Assembly: GCA_034509755.1 (NCBI GenBank)
Contig: CM067541.1
Span: 21,068,001-21,132,000 of the forward strand
Length of the DNA: 64,000 bases
Source of the DNA: Anisodus tanguticus
Taxonomy: Eukaryota; Streptophyta; Magnoliopsida; Solanales; Solanaceae
Direction: 5' to 3'
The number at the start of each line of letters is the position of its first letter. Position 1 is the first letter of the stretch. Positions 31,134 through 43,239 of the stretch are shown here, piece by piece. The notes below the pieces were generated by a model, which was given only the letters and a program-made list of their open reading frames with translations, did no database searches and was not told the DNA's origin. A program made the position numbers and the translations under genes.

Positions 31134-32249
31134 TTCATAACGTTTTTTATTCTTTCTTAAATTGGATGAGTTTGAACTGTATCCGAATTAAACAATTTAT
31201 GAATATATTTCCAACAGATCACTGTAATGCTGTAGACAAACTTTTCTATTTCATTTTCGTATAACCTACTTTTAGCATTTAAATATTAATTTCTTGAATT
31301 TTAACCTTATTTTCTAATCCTTCATTTTCAGCTAGTTCTACTTTTGCAGGAAATGAAAAACACACACACACAGTAATATATTAAATGTGAGAAACCCTCA
31401 TATATGAGTTAAATTACAAAAATTCTCATCAAAAAGTTGAACAATGAAATACTATTCCTATATAAAGCTTGTTCACAAAAATGTAAACTTACATTCTAAT
31501 AAATTAAAAAGCAAAGATATTTATAATAAAAATAGTAACAGTCAATCACTATCACAATGGGTGGGGTTGAGTCTCTTCAGTTTTTAATTCATTTAATTCA
31601 TGTACGTGCTATTGAAATAATGATGGGCAATTAAAGTTGCAATAAATGGTATATTCATGCCCATCATCTTCACAACCCATCTTTTATCTCATTTTCATGC
31701 CTAGCAGAAACAATATAAATACACCCCACATAGAAGGATTTATTTGAGCATGGAATCATATATGCAACAACTTCGGCCAAAGCTTCTAGAGAGTCTTCCA
31801 TCTTTTTTTTTAAGGCCAAACCCATCACAAGTGTGATCCTTTAAATTTATCACTTGAATACTTTAAGTAACGTTTGTTTTATCTAAATACTTCAGGTCGG
31901 CTTCCGCTGTGCCATTTCAACTATTTTTGCACAATCAATCAATATGTAAAATGTGTGTAACACACTCGCCGATGACGTGGTAAAATGACAAATTAAATTA
32001 GGACATGTGGAGATCATTATTAAAATGACAAAAATCTAAAAATCATGTTCTTGGTGATCTTCACCATCTTCACGTGTGTTCTTGTTCCAACCACGATTTT
32101 AATCCAAAATTTAAAGAAAAACTCCTCCAAATTTGTTATAACTTTAGCTAAAGATTCCACACGAAGATCCGAAGACAACCACAATATTAATTTCTCAAAA
32201 TTTCCATCAAATCAAGTAACACGTTTTAAATCTTCAAGCTTTCCAAAGA
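31134..32249. other. AT-rich spacer without a supported gene
   Basis: A TATA-like word (caatataaataca, about 31709) precedes a short frame from 31751 (MESYMQQLRPKLLESLPS), which ends after about 33 codons. It could be a promoter and first-exon scrap, but I recognise no family. The rest is AT-rich sequence with a repeat-like block at 31840-32040. Confidence 0.35.
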
Positions 32250-32470
32250 TCCCATTAATGGTGTTTAAACCCGCAGCCGCTATTCTCTCGAGTGCGCACA
32301 GGGTAAACCCCGGACTGACGCAATAGCCTGCAAACCACGTCAACCAATTAACCACACTTGGCAAGCCATGTGTGACAGGCTCAACCAAGAAGGTTTATGC
32401 AGGGGATCGAACTCGTGATCTTGCGGTCCCACGCTCTACTGCTACACCAACTTGGCTACCCTTGCGGGTA
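32250..32470 (-). mobile_element. tRNA-derived SINE, minus strand
   Basis: On the minus strand the sequence begins cccgcaagggtagccaagtt (from 32468) and has an A-box-like tggtgtagcagtagagcg (about 32451) and a B-box-like gagttcgatccc (about 32414). A GC-rich body follows, with ccggggtttaccctgtgcgc at about 32300. This promoter layout is that of a SINE. I did not find a clear target duplication. Confidence 0.65.
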
Positions 32471-32999
32471 TGTTGTCTTTTGTCTAAATCATGTTGCAGT
32501 GTATAAGCCTTTAAATTTCATATAAAGGCAGATTATTTTGGTTATTAGTCCCATATTTTGTTATAATAATTGTCATATCTTTTCGTTGATTATTTTTGCT
32601 ATTTGATCCCTAGTGTATCCCTCTATCATATATTATGTTACTCGAGACAGACATGTTGTAGTTTGTTTATTTTCATATCTTTTTGTTTATCAAGCACAAT
32701 TATATTTATACAATTCAAGTAATAGTTCATATGATAGATGAAAGGACTCATGATATACATTACAAAAGAAGAAGCTAAAATCATTTGTTCTTATTGCTAA
32801 AAAATGATCATACAGATGGCGAAATTCTGCTTGAAGTTATCTAAAAGTTTTTCTGTCATTATCCAAATCACAGGTCATGATGGTACCTACACTTTTCTCC
32901 CTCTCCCCGGTAGGTGAACCATCCCCAAAATCATTTAATAATAAATGACATTGCAGAATAATAATGAAAGTTACTGAGAAATAACATTACATTATTAAA

Positions 33000-35900
33000 A
33001 AATTATAAAAATCAAACCTTTAGATTACATCTTTTTCTCAAAATCTGGTCCGACTTGTGCAAGAGCTACTATAAGTACAAATAAAAAAGAAGAAATAATG
33101 CTACAACTGCCTTGAAGTAATAAGGACAGTACAACCATAGATGAAGACCAGGGCTGCCGATAGATATGTGACCCGCCCTAAGCCTTCACGTACTCCAAAA
33201 GCTGTAACATGGGTCAATCGCTGAACTTGCATTCACGTAAAAGATGCAACAATTGTAATATGAGTACACAATGTACCCCCGTTGGCATCATAGGCCGACA
33301 ATGACGGATAACACATAACATATATAAAAATCAAGTTGACTCACAAGCGTCCTAGATACTACATAGTCGTTACCAACACATAAGTCACCCCAATAACTAA
33401 CAATTACTGTTTAACACTAAGTCATACTAGTACACGAAAAGGCGCGTATCACATATAGAAAACAAGTCCACTAACATCATCTAACGGTCTGAACCCAAAC
33501 TCAATCTATCTACGTAACATCAATGGGTCTCAAGTATGGGAATCATACACTAAGGGAAACAACTCATCACATAAGCACATAATTCGACACATATTCTACT
33601 TCATAAAATTTTCCTGAGTCTATTAGCCTTATATTGCCTCTAACTCACAACCTAGTCAGATGCCACACGTTATAACCCTTATGAGTATAAGCTATTGATT
33701 TTCCCTATCACTTCGAGTAAATGGATACGTTCATGCGTCTCCCTTTTTGAAATCACTTAAAACACATATAAACTCACACATAGCGATACTTACGCTACCA
33801 AGTATGGTGTTTCATTAATGGTCTAGCCTTTCTGTTAATCAAGTAATTATCCCTTTAAGGACTCAATCTTCACTTCCATAAATAAGGAACCGATACAGAT
33901 CCTATTGATCACACTAGTTTACAATAGAAACGCCAACCATTATTAATTCGTACTATGTAGTAGCACATAACAACACATCAACAAACAACTAAGAATGTGA
34001 TGCAAGTGAAATGAAATGTGATGCAAGTGAAATGTAATATAATGCAATGCACTGACCATCTTTCCAAACCCGATATACACATTCTATCGGACTTTATCAT
34101 ATGGGAATGATCCATGAGGGATCCGCGGAGTCCATAAACCACTCACAACCGGCCGGAGTGATCCATCGGTCTAGCTAGAGCCTCATACTTATTTATTGAG
34201 CCATATCAATCATCATCATCTCAGTATTCCAAACCATCTAATAATTGTATCATTACCTTCGTTTCCAAGTCTCAACATACCATCACCATTCCATACCACT
34301 CCATTTAAATATCACAATAACATAAGTGTATGAATGCAACAGTAATAAGTCAAGTAGTCATGAAGTATGACATGCAATCTAGTTCAAGAGATGAATAACA
34401 CATGCCTCAAAATTATCAATAGCACATAATTCCACATAATTAGTCTTTCATATCAGAAGGCATATGTGATGAGTAATTTCAACAATAAATACAAGTAATA
34501 TCAATAATGGTGACAAGCCCACATAACAACAGTCGGGATCAACCCTAAGGATGATCCCACAAAATAATTCAACACCGGTACCCACAAAAACGCTCATCAT
34601 AGTCACTAAGGTGGGACCCCCATCACGCCCAATACCCCTCAATATTTCTATAAATTACATGCTTCTATCAAAGTATAAAAGAGAAAACTGTAGCCTACCT
34701 GACGGTCGAGCAGGTGCCACGAACTCACTCACACGCCAAGGCCTTGCCTTTTTGTAGCACCTCCAAACAATCATAGTCCAATATCATAGATTATATGTTA
34801 ACACATAATTCTAAACACAACCATAAAGGTAAGTCTTTTCAAGGAATCCGAATATCTGACCCCAAAAGCGACCTCGGGCCCACAAGGATATAGTAAAAAA
34901 ATTAGTTCAAAAATGGTTTACCCAAGGTTTAGAAAGTCAAAATACCAAGTTTCACAAGAATCCACCCAAATAAGATTAATTTCATCATTTAGTCCAAACC
35001 TCAAGTTATGAAGAAAACCCAAGAATTCAATCTCTTGAAAACCCATTTAAAAATTAAATTTTGAATTGGAAGAGCTTACCCAAGCTTTATCAAGAAAAAT
35101 ATTAGGAAACTCCACCCCAAACCATTAATGTTTTGTTAAGGAAATTAATTTATTAACCTAGGGTTTTAGTCATGAAACTCTCTTTCAAAAATAAGTTTCC
35201 TACTATGAAAAACTGACATGAATGAAGATGAAATCACAAAAACAAAGTTGAAAGGCTTATCCACTTGAAGAATCCCAATAATCTCCACCATCCCCCTTTC
35301 CCGAGCTTCTATGTCTCAATTTTGTGAATCTAGTGAAATATTCCAAATTGGGGAGTTTTAAACATTTCTTCCTAGCGATTCCCGCACCTGCGGACAAATC
35401 CTCGCAGGTGTGGCATCGCCTCTGCGAAGAAATGTTTGCAGAGGCGGCCTTACTTAAAAACTCAAGTCTCGCAGATGCGGGAGGAATCCCGTAGGTGTGG
35501 ACCCCAGGTTTCCCCCTATCTCGCACATGCGGACCAAACCCCGTAAAAATGGGCCCGCAGGTGCGGCCCCATGCCCGCAGAAGTGACACACCAAAAACCA
35601 GTAAAAATTCAGAAGTAAACCAAGTTTTCCCCGAAACCCTAAACTCATACGAGACCTTCGGATACAAACCAGGCATGCAACCCATTGTAAAAACATGCTA
35701 CAAACTCACTGGCACACTCAGAATTCTCATACGATCAAGCTAAGGTTCACCTTTCTACAAATTCACTCAAATTTCCCAAATTCCACAAGTTAGCAAATAA
35801 GGACTCAAAACACATTTGAATGCTTCGGGAAGCTAACCAAAAACTCGACGAAGTCACACACGACGTTTCGGACCTACCGGAAGCGACGAAACTCGAAAAT

Positions 35901-36109
35901 GAACCCGTATACTCAAAAGTCAACTTTGGGTAAACTCATTTCATTTAAAAAAATATCAACTTAAATTTTTCTTCCGAAATCTATCTAACTCACCTCGGGA
36001 ATCGTGCCACCTATCTCCGCGAGTCAAAAACCCCGAAAAGGGTCTACGAAAAGAATATTTTGATCAATACAGAGTAATAAGCCTAAAACGACCGATCGGA
36101 TCGTTACAT
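33000..36109 (-). mobile_element. Solo-LTR-like block of a Gypsy-type element
   Basis: The right edge read on the minus strand starts tgtaacgatccgatcggtcg, a typical LTR start of Solanaceae Gypsy elements. 'gggtctacgaaaag' and 'cacctcgggaatcgtgccac' nearby are LTR-like words. Bases 35375-35600 hold about eight imperfect copies of cgcaggtgcgg, a common LTR-internal repeat. No pol protein is found on either side, so this is either a solo LTR or a non-coding derivative. The left boundary is uncertain; open frames such as 35257-35685 are artefacts. Confidence 0.5.
35375..35600. repeat. CGCAGRTGCGG-type GC-rich repeats
   Basis: Imperfect copies such as cgcacctgcgg, cgcaggtgtgg, gcagaggcggc, cgcagatgcggg, cgcacatgcgg and gcaggtgcggc recur at 20-40 bp in both orientations. 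This makes it the most GC-rich stretch of the window outside the C/G tract. Confidence 0.7.
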
Positions 36110-36420
36110 CTTCATTTTATGATAGGAGAAGCAAACGAAGATATCATACATATTTAATTTTCTCTCCTAATCTTTTTGTCATTATTCTTGCATTGTATTT
36201 TGTGACCACAGTTGTGATAATCTCTTTTTTTTAACTAATGAAAGCTGTGATAATTCCTTTCGTTTGATTCTATATTATTTTCAAACCAAATTTAGTCGAG
36301 TGTAGGCTCATCATTGAACATTTAGCGCTTAAACTCATTTTCTTAAAATTTTGGTTACTCATCAAACACATGTTCTAATATCATTTATATCTTCCTAAAA
36401 ATTTATACTCATCGAAGGGA

Positions 36421-36467
36421 TACACGTGCAAGTGTGCAATGCACGTGTCCGTCCAGATACCAGTTAT
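36421..36467 (+). mobile_element. Possible Helitron 3' end
   Basis: A 9-bp perfect hairpin (acacgtgca at 36422, tgcacgtgt at 36440) is followed about 10 bases later by CCAGT, close to the CTAGT/CTRR-T terminus of Helitrons. No rep-helicase gene is nearby, so at best this is one end of a non-autonomous copy. Confidence 0.35.
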
Positions 36468-36474
36468 ATTAAAA

Positions 36475-36690
36475 GTGAGAAGCTTATACCTTCAAAGTTG
36501 GATTACGATTTTGCCCCTCCGATAAATTAAAATATAATAAAACATCTAATTAAGTATTAAAGAGTAATATTTTCAGTAATAAGTGAGAAACTCCTACCTT
36601 CAAAGTTGCATTGCGATTTTACCCCTCCAGTAAATCCAAATATAATAAAACATCTAATTAAATATTAAAGAATAATATTTTACAGTAAAT
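36475..36690. repeat. 108-bp tandem duplication
   Basis: The blocks starting gtgagaa at 36475 and 36583 share accttcaaagttg, gattttrcccctcc and ataataaaacatctaatta. Two copies are present, with about 85-90 % agreement by eye. Confidence 0.75.
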
Positions 36691-37439
36691 CATATATATA
36701 TCCTCAAGTAAATAAATAATTTTATTCTTCATAAATTGTACATTAACCAAATTTATGTTAGACAACCTCTTCATTGCTAGTAACATAACTATAGAATTCT
36801 AAAAGTTGCAGTGAGAAATTAAGGTAATATTAATCCAACTAATAAATGGGTGACTGAAAAGGTTCAGGAATTCGAACCAAGAAAAGCTATAAAAAGGCCA
36901 TAAAGGATTTCTTTTTCCTTCAAACCTCTTCCTCTTTTTCTTTTAATATGATAAATCTCTCTTTCAATATTATTCACAGTTCATACTATTTTTTACATCT
37001 GGAATCATGAGAATTTATGTATTTTTGTCTTACAAAAGATTCATCATCATCAGAAGAAGAGGTGGAGCGAATATGGTGCAGCGTTGGCACAAGCAGCTAA
37101 TATTGCAATTCACTGTTGTCTGACAAGGTGTCACTGAAGGTGCATAGCCTTTTTAAAGGAGCAAAAAAGCAAATAAAATGTATTTTTGAGACGATACTTG
37201 GTGACAATATGATAAATTGTCCTATCTCAAACCTCTTCCTCTCCATCTTTATGTGCACGGATAGTATTTTTATGGTCGAGATTAGTGGCTTTGAGCATGG
37301 TGAAGTAAGAAAGTTTTGTGGACACGACCTAATTAATATTAGCCAGCAGTTGTTCAATAAATTTTCTATATGCATTTTTCGCATTTCTTTGTTTGATTGG
37401 GCATATGGATCAGGCAGAAGATTTTACAATTATGGTTAT

Positions 37440-38256
37440 AAGTGTTTTGATTTATTAATTGGGCCGGCAGCCCACGCGCTTCTTGGCCGTCCGTCCGAGC
37501 CCGAGAAAATTCCCCAAAATTGGTGTAATTCTTCCTCGAGTCATAGACCGGTCACTCGTAGTCGGCGGGGTATTTTTACACCTAAAAGACATTTTAATTT
37601 ACATTGATGTCTCTAAATCCCCCCTTGCCCCGCAATCCGTGTCCGCCTTAAATGACCCTAATTGGAAAATTGCTATGACCGATGAATATAATGCTCTTAT
37701 TGATAATAAGACGTGGGAGTTGGTGCCCCGTCCATATGGTATTAATATTATCGGGTCTATGTGGATTTTTGCTCATAGGATATGGGTCCTTTGCTCGGCA
37801 TAAGGCGCGACTTGTTGGTGATGGTAAGACTCGGCGAGTTGGTATTGATTGTGGTGAGACGTTTAGTCGGTGGTCAAACCGGTTACCATTCGCACGGTAC
37901 TTAGCTTGGCTCTTTCAAAGACTTGGCCGATTCATCGGTTGGATGTCAAGAATGCTTTCCTACATGGAGATCTCGGGGAAAAGCGATCTATATGCATCGG
38001 CCGTTGGGTTTCGGGGATCCTAACCGTCCTCATCATGTCTGTTTGTTGAAGAAGTCATTATATGGGCTTAAGCGGTCTCCACGTGCTGGTATACACGATT
38101 TGTCGATTTTGTTTCGACTATTGGGTTCACTCACAATGCGGAGTGACTTTCTTTAGGTATTATACATCCGAGACGCGCGGGGTGTGTTAATCGGATCAAT
38201 GGACTAAAGATGATGCTATTGTTTGTTCTAACTCATGAAGATAAGGGTAGTTTATT
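37440..38256 (+). pseudogene. Copia pol scrap (integrase/RT linker and RT start)
   Basis: Frames give HRPVTRSRRGIFTPKRHFNL at 37540-37600. Then come DPNWKIAMTDEYNALIDNKT and WELVPRPYGINIIGSMWIF (37652-37770), then HKARLVGDGKTRRVGIDC (37798-37853) and ETFS. Shifted frames give IHRLDVKNAFLHGDLGEK (about 37931-37984) and KKSLYGLK (38052-38075). This is the start of a Copia reverse transcriptase. It is truncated before the YVDD motif by the LTR that begins at 38257. The block matches 63600-64000 closely, so both belong to one family. Confidence 0.75.
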
Positions 38257-39060
38257 TGTTGGAAATTTCCTAATGTGGGATTGAGATTTTCCTTTATGGA
38301 AATATGTCTTTAATAACTTAATGAAAATGATCAAGGGGATTATTTCTTTCAGCCTAACTCATGAAGATGGTGTCTTTGTTGGAAACATCGTTTAAACTTC
38401 GTCGGAAACATCGCTTAATATACTAAGTGAGTAGATAATGTTAGTGCCAAATATCGTCAAATTTCGTTAAGAAATGAAAGATATATTGGTACACAAAGTA
38501 AGGTGTTTGAGACATGAAAAGATGGAGGGTCTTTGGTCAAAAATGACAAATCTCCCTCATTGGTAAAAGAAGTAGAGTTTATGCAATATATAAACTCTAA
38601 GTTTGAGTAAGGGTTTGGGATCCAAATGGGTAACCCATGTGTTTAGAAGAGAGAGGACCTAGGTGAGCTTAGGTTTGGGGCTAAGCACCACACGCGCGCC
38701 ACCGCCGCTCGTCCGGTCGGTCTAGTTTGGGGCTCTTGGTCCCTTCCGGAACCTTCTTTTTGGTCCCTGAAATGTTCAATTCGAAGGAGAGCACAAAGCA
38801 CGGAACACACAACCCAAAATCTTCTCTTCTGTTCAGTACATATAGAGAATTAGAAACTCAAACAAGCAGTCTATTCTTATTCATTTTCTTCGCTAGAATC
38901 AACTGTATTTGCTTTGTACAGTTGATTAGTTGTTGTTTTATCTTGGGAGACTATTGCCCAATATCGTAAAAATATTTATACGGGACAATTTTGTCTTAAA
39001 GACAAAGAGACATCTCTCGACTCAGCGTTTCTTTTGTTAACCTTTCGAATACACTTTACA
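38257..39060 (+). repeat. 5' LTR of the Copia element
   Basis: It starts TGTTGG and ends TTTACA. It contains gcaatatataaactctaag (TATA-like, about 38583) and the polyadenylation-side words shared with the 3' LTR, such as atactactattgcccaatatc-like text near 38950. The first 170 bp contain extra 'ctaactcatgaagat' and 'ttgttggaaaca' copies absent from the 3' LTR. Confidence 0.85.
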
Positions 39061-39110
39061 CTGTTTTGGACCTATAATTTTAAGACAAAATTATTCCAAG
39101 TGTTCAAAAG

Positions 39111-42100
39111 ATGTATGTCAACAGTTGTGTTTCCAGTTCTGGTTCTAATTCTGGGCTTGACTTTGTTTCTGCCAATTGTTCTGCTTCTACTCATGTCAAC
39201 AATTATGTTTCCAGTTCTGCCGCTGCTATTCAAGAAAATGTTGTTGTCTCTGGCGCTGCTCAAGGAAATGTTGTTGTCCCTGCTCCTGACAATTTCCAAA
39301 GCAAACGCCCAAGTAAGGTTCTGGATAACAATTATAACAAGAGAATGAGACTCAAGATGCTGTTCTATCTTACTGCGTTGAGCCTGTCACGATATCAGAC
39401 AGAAGATCCTCATTCTGGTGGGGATGCAATGGACACTTAGTCTATGAGTGAAGTGGGCCAAAATATCCAGGTCACAAATGACCTGAAGGTCAAGAACAAA
39501 CGCGAGGAAGAGGCTAACGTTGTATAAGACGAGGGTAATCCTCCAGATCTTGACGACAAGATTGTGGATTTACGACAGTGGTGTTGGAGGCAAATCTGGT
39601 GGAGAACCCAAGACAATGGTGGATAGACACGGGTGCAACCTGTCACATCTACTCTGACAAGAATGCATTCTCAACTTCCGCCCCCAATCACGAGCAAAAA
39701 ACTGTTCATGGGCAACGACGCCACCTCTGAAGTTCAAGGGATTGGAAAGGTTGTCCTCAAAATGACCTCAGGCAAAGAGCTTACTCTGAAGGAAGTGATG
39801 CATGTCCATGACATCCGCAAAAACTTGGTTTCAGGGCCACTATTGGTCCAAGATGGTTTTAGACTAGTTTTTGAGTCCAACAAATTTGTAATAACTAAGA
39901 ATGGTATATTTGTACGAAGAGGCTTCGCGTGTGACGACCTCTTCAAAATGAATGCCATGTCTATAATCCGTTCGTCTAATGAAACAAAGCCTTATACCTA
40001 CTTGATTGAGTCTTCTAATCTATGACATCATAGATTAGGACACGTTAACTATAAATCCATTCAAAAGTTAGTAAAGTTGGAATAATTGCTTTCCTTCGAC
40101 ATAAACCCTCAACATAAGTGTGAGATGTGCGTAGAGGCCAAATTAACCAAGCCATCTTTCCATTCAGTCGAAAAAAATATCGCTCCTCTAGAACTTATTC
40201 ACATGGACATATGTGATTTAAAGTTTGTGCAAACTAGATGGGGGAACAAGTACTTTGTGAGTTTCATTGATGATAGTACAAGGTATTGTTATGTTTACTT
40301 GTTGAAAAGTAAAGACGAAGCATTTGAAGCTTTTAAACGTTACATAGCAGAAGTTGAAAATCAACTAAACCTATGAATTAAGGCAATTCGTAGCGATAGA
40401 GGGGGAGAATACGTAGCACCGTTTGAAGAATACTGTGCTCAATTCGGCATTGTTCATCAAATGACCGATCCTTACTCGCCTCAGTCTAACAGTGTTGCCA
40501 AGCGCAAAAACCGTATGTTAAAGGAAATGATGAACACTCTACTTAACAATTCCGGTTTAGCCCAAAACATATGGGGCGAAGCGATTCTTACCGCTAATAC
40601 AATTCTCAATAGAGTTTCGCATAAGGGCAAGGATAAAACTCCATATGAATCATGGAAAGGAAAGAAACTGACTTACAAATATTTGAAAGTGTGGGGCTGT
40701 TTGGCAAAGGTCGAAGTACCTAAACCAAAACAGGTCAAAATTCGACCTAAGACTGTAGATTGCATATTCATCGGATATGCAAATAACAGTAGTGCTTATC
40801 TCTTCTTAGTGTATAAGTCGGAGATACCTAATATCCACGAGGGTACGATCATGGAATCAAGAAATGCTGAATTCTTTGAACAGATCTTTCCTAGAAAGGA
40901 AAAAGAAATAATTTCCCGCAAATGAAGTTATGAACTAAATGCTCAAAACGAACAAGACTCGAGAGTTTCTGATTATCCGAAACTAGACGTCCAGATCTAC
41001 AGGAATCAGGAGTTTCTAATTATCCGGAACTTAATGTTCCAAACCTACAGAACTTGAGGGTTCTAGAGGTGGAACCAAGACGGAGCAAAAAGGCCAAAAA
41101 GGACAAAACCTTTGGTCCAGAGTTTCTAACCTATATGGTTGAAAATGAACTGAGGACAATTAAAGAAGCATTGTCAACTCCAGAAGAACCACTTTGGAAA
41201 GAAGCTATAGAAAGTGAATTAGATTCCATCATGTAGAACCATACTTGGGAAATGGTTGATCTTCCTCCGGGAAGCAAACCTTTGGGTTATAAGTGGATAC
41301 TCAAAAGAAAGTACAAAGCAACTAAAACTATTGACAAGTATAAGGCGATATTAGTAGTCAAACGCTACAGACAAAAGGAAGGTCTCGATTAATTCAACAC
41401 ATACTCCCATGTGTCTAGATTAACATCCATAAGGGTATTCATAGCCATTGCAGCTTTGCGTGACCTTGAGATACATCAAATGGATGTTAAGATAGCCTTC
41501 CTATACGGAGAGTTGGAAGAGCAAATATACATGGAACAACCCGATGGGTATGTGATTCCAGGACAAAAAAAGAAAGTATGTGATAAATGTATCTATATCA
41601 AATGTATTTTGATAATACTTTATTATCAAAAGGCTTCTCCATAAATGAATGTGATAAATGTATCTATATCAAATGGAACTCTGACTCATTTGTCATGATA
41701 TGCCTTTACGTAGATAACATGCTCATCATTGGAAGTAGTCTAAACTTGATCCTGGAAACCAAGAATATGTTGAAATAATATTTTGACATGAAAGATATGG
41801 GTATTGCAGATGTGATCTTAGGAATTAAGATTTCTAAGACATTTGACGGGCTGGTCTTATCTCAATCTCATTACATTGAAGATGTTTTGAGGAAATTTGA
41901 TGCATTTGACAGTCCACCTATGAAGTCACCAATGGATATGAATCATAAAATTGATAAAAATCGTGGTATACCCATATCCTAGGAGCGATATGTACAGGTC
42001 ATTAGCAGTTTAATGTACATTAAAAACGCACCCGACCCGACATCGCTTATCCAGTCAATAAATTGGCTAGGTTCACTCATAATCCTTGAAATAATCACTG

Positions 42101-42612
42101 GAAGGTGTTAAATCAGATACTACGATATCTGAAATATTCGTTGACCTACAGATTACACTATTCAAGATATCCAGCTGTACTGGAAGGATACATTAATGCA
42201 AATTGGATATCGGACATAAAGAACACCAAATCCACTAGTGGGTATGTTTTTACAATTGGTGGTGGGGATGTGTCTTGGAAGTCCTCTAAGCAAACATGCA
42301 TTGCCTGATCCACGATGGAATTAAAGTTTATCGCTTTGGACAAAGTAGGATAAGAAGCAGAATGGCTTTACGACTTCTTAGAGGATATCCCTTGTTGGGA
42401 TAAACCCGTGCCTTCAGTGATGATTCAGTGTGACAACCAATCGGCTTTAGGAAGGGCACTGAGTAATATGTACAACGACAAGTCTAGACATGTTCGTCGG
42501 AGGCATAAGACCATTAGGTAGTTTATCACTACAGGTGTAATTTCCATTGATTATGTCAAATCAAAGGATAACTTAGCGGATCCATTAACTAAAGGCCTGC
42601 TCAAAGATTAAA
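39111..42612 (+). pseudogene. Copia gag-pol of the 38-44 kb element, disrupted
   Basis: Segments in order are as follows. A Ser/Val-rich gag scrap (39111-39440). Protease WWIDTGATCHIYSDKN (about 39618-39665). A shifted frame to 40022 with the pre-integrase part. Integrase from LGHVNYKSIQKLV through HMDICDLKF and IRSDRGGEY (about 40386) to QSNSVAKRKNRML (about 40480), where Lys stands at the third acidic position (normally Glu of VAERKNR). RT with WKEAIESELDSIM, QMDVKIAFLYGELEEQIYME and LYVDNMLIIG (about 41704), where Asn replaces the second Asp of YVDD. RNase H from LRYLKYSLTYRLHYS through CDNQSALGRAL to DNLADPLTKGLLKD (42612). Stops at 40083, 40376, 41236, 41641 and 41776, among others, end any function. 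TNT1-like sequence type. Confidence 0.85.
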
Positions 42613-43239
42613 TATTCTACATGTCTAGGGGAATGGGCTTAAAATCCAAATAATAAAAATCTTTATGGTGGTAACCCAACCTTACAGACTGGAGATCCCA
42701 GAAATTTGGTTCAATTGGAAAACTAAACTATAGAGATTCAGTTTAGCGCTTCACTTGAAGTAAGAGCACTTCAGAATATCATTCTTTAAAGAACGATAAC
42801 TCCAAAGTTGTTTCTGCAATATACATTAAGTGCTACCTGCATAATGGGTAAATAATAAGTTCCTGAAACTTTTAATGATTCCTAACACTTGTGAGTGGGG
42901 TAGAGCAATATACCTTATAGGAGATCACCTATTTAAGTGCGAAGATAGGCCACTTCAAATGTATGCACTTAAGAATCCAAGTGTTGTCCATGGCCACAAC
43001 GGACAAAACAATAAGAAGAAATGAATAAGGAGAGTTATTATGTTGATATCATTGTCTTGGTTTACACTAAACACTAACAGTTCAAGACATCGCGTTCACC
43101 GCGTAGTAAGTAAATCCGATGGTAATCGACTAAGGAAGGTTCAAAGCCGAAAGCTACCTTTCCTGATGCAATATCTTTCCGCGGAAAGATTGCTGAACTT
43201 TGGCACCTTGTGTACACCAATTCTCTTTCAAGAGGGGAT

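Noticed and set aside
31751..31850. Short gene starting MESYMQQLRPKLLESLPS behind a TATA-like word
   Set aside because: The frame ends after about 33 codons and I recognise no family; kept only as a note in the spacer entry.
35257..35743. Three overlapping open frames of 80-142 codons
   Set aside because: They translate GC-rich LTR-type repeats and show no protein family.
39072..39299. Minus-strand 75-codon open frame in the Copia element
   Set aside because: It is the complement of a Ser/Val-rich gag scrap with internal repetition and has no independent support.
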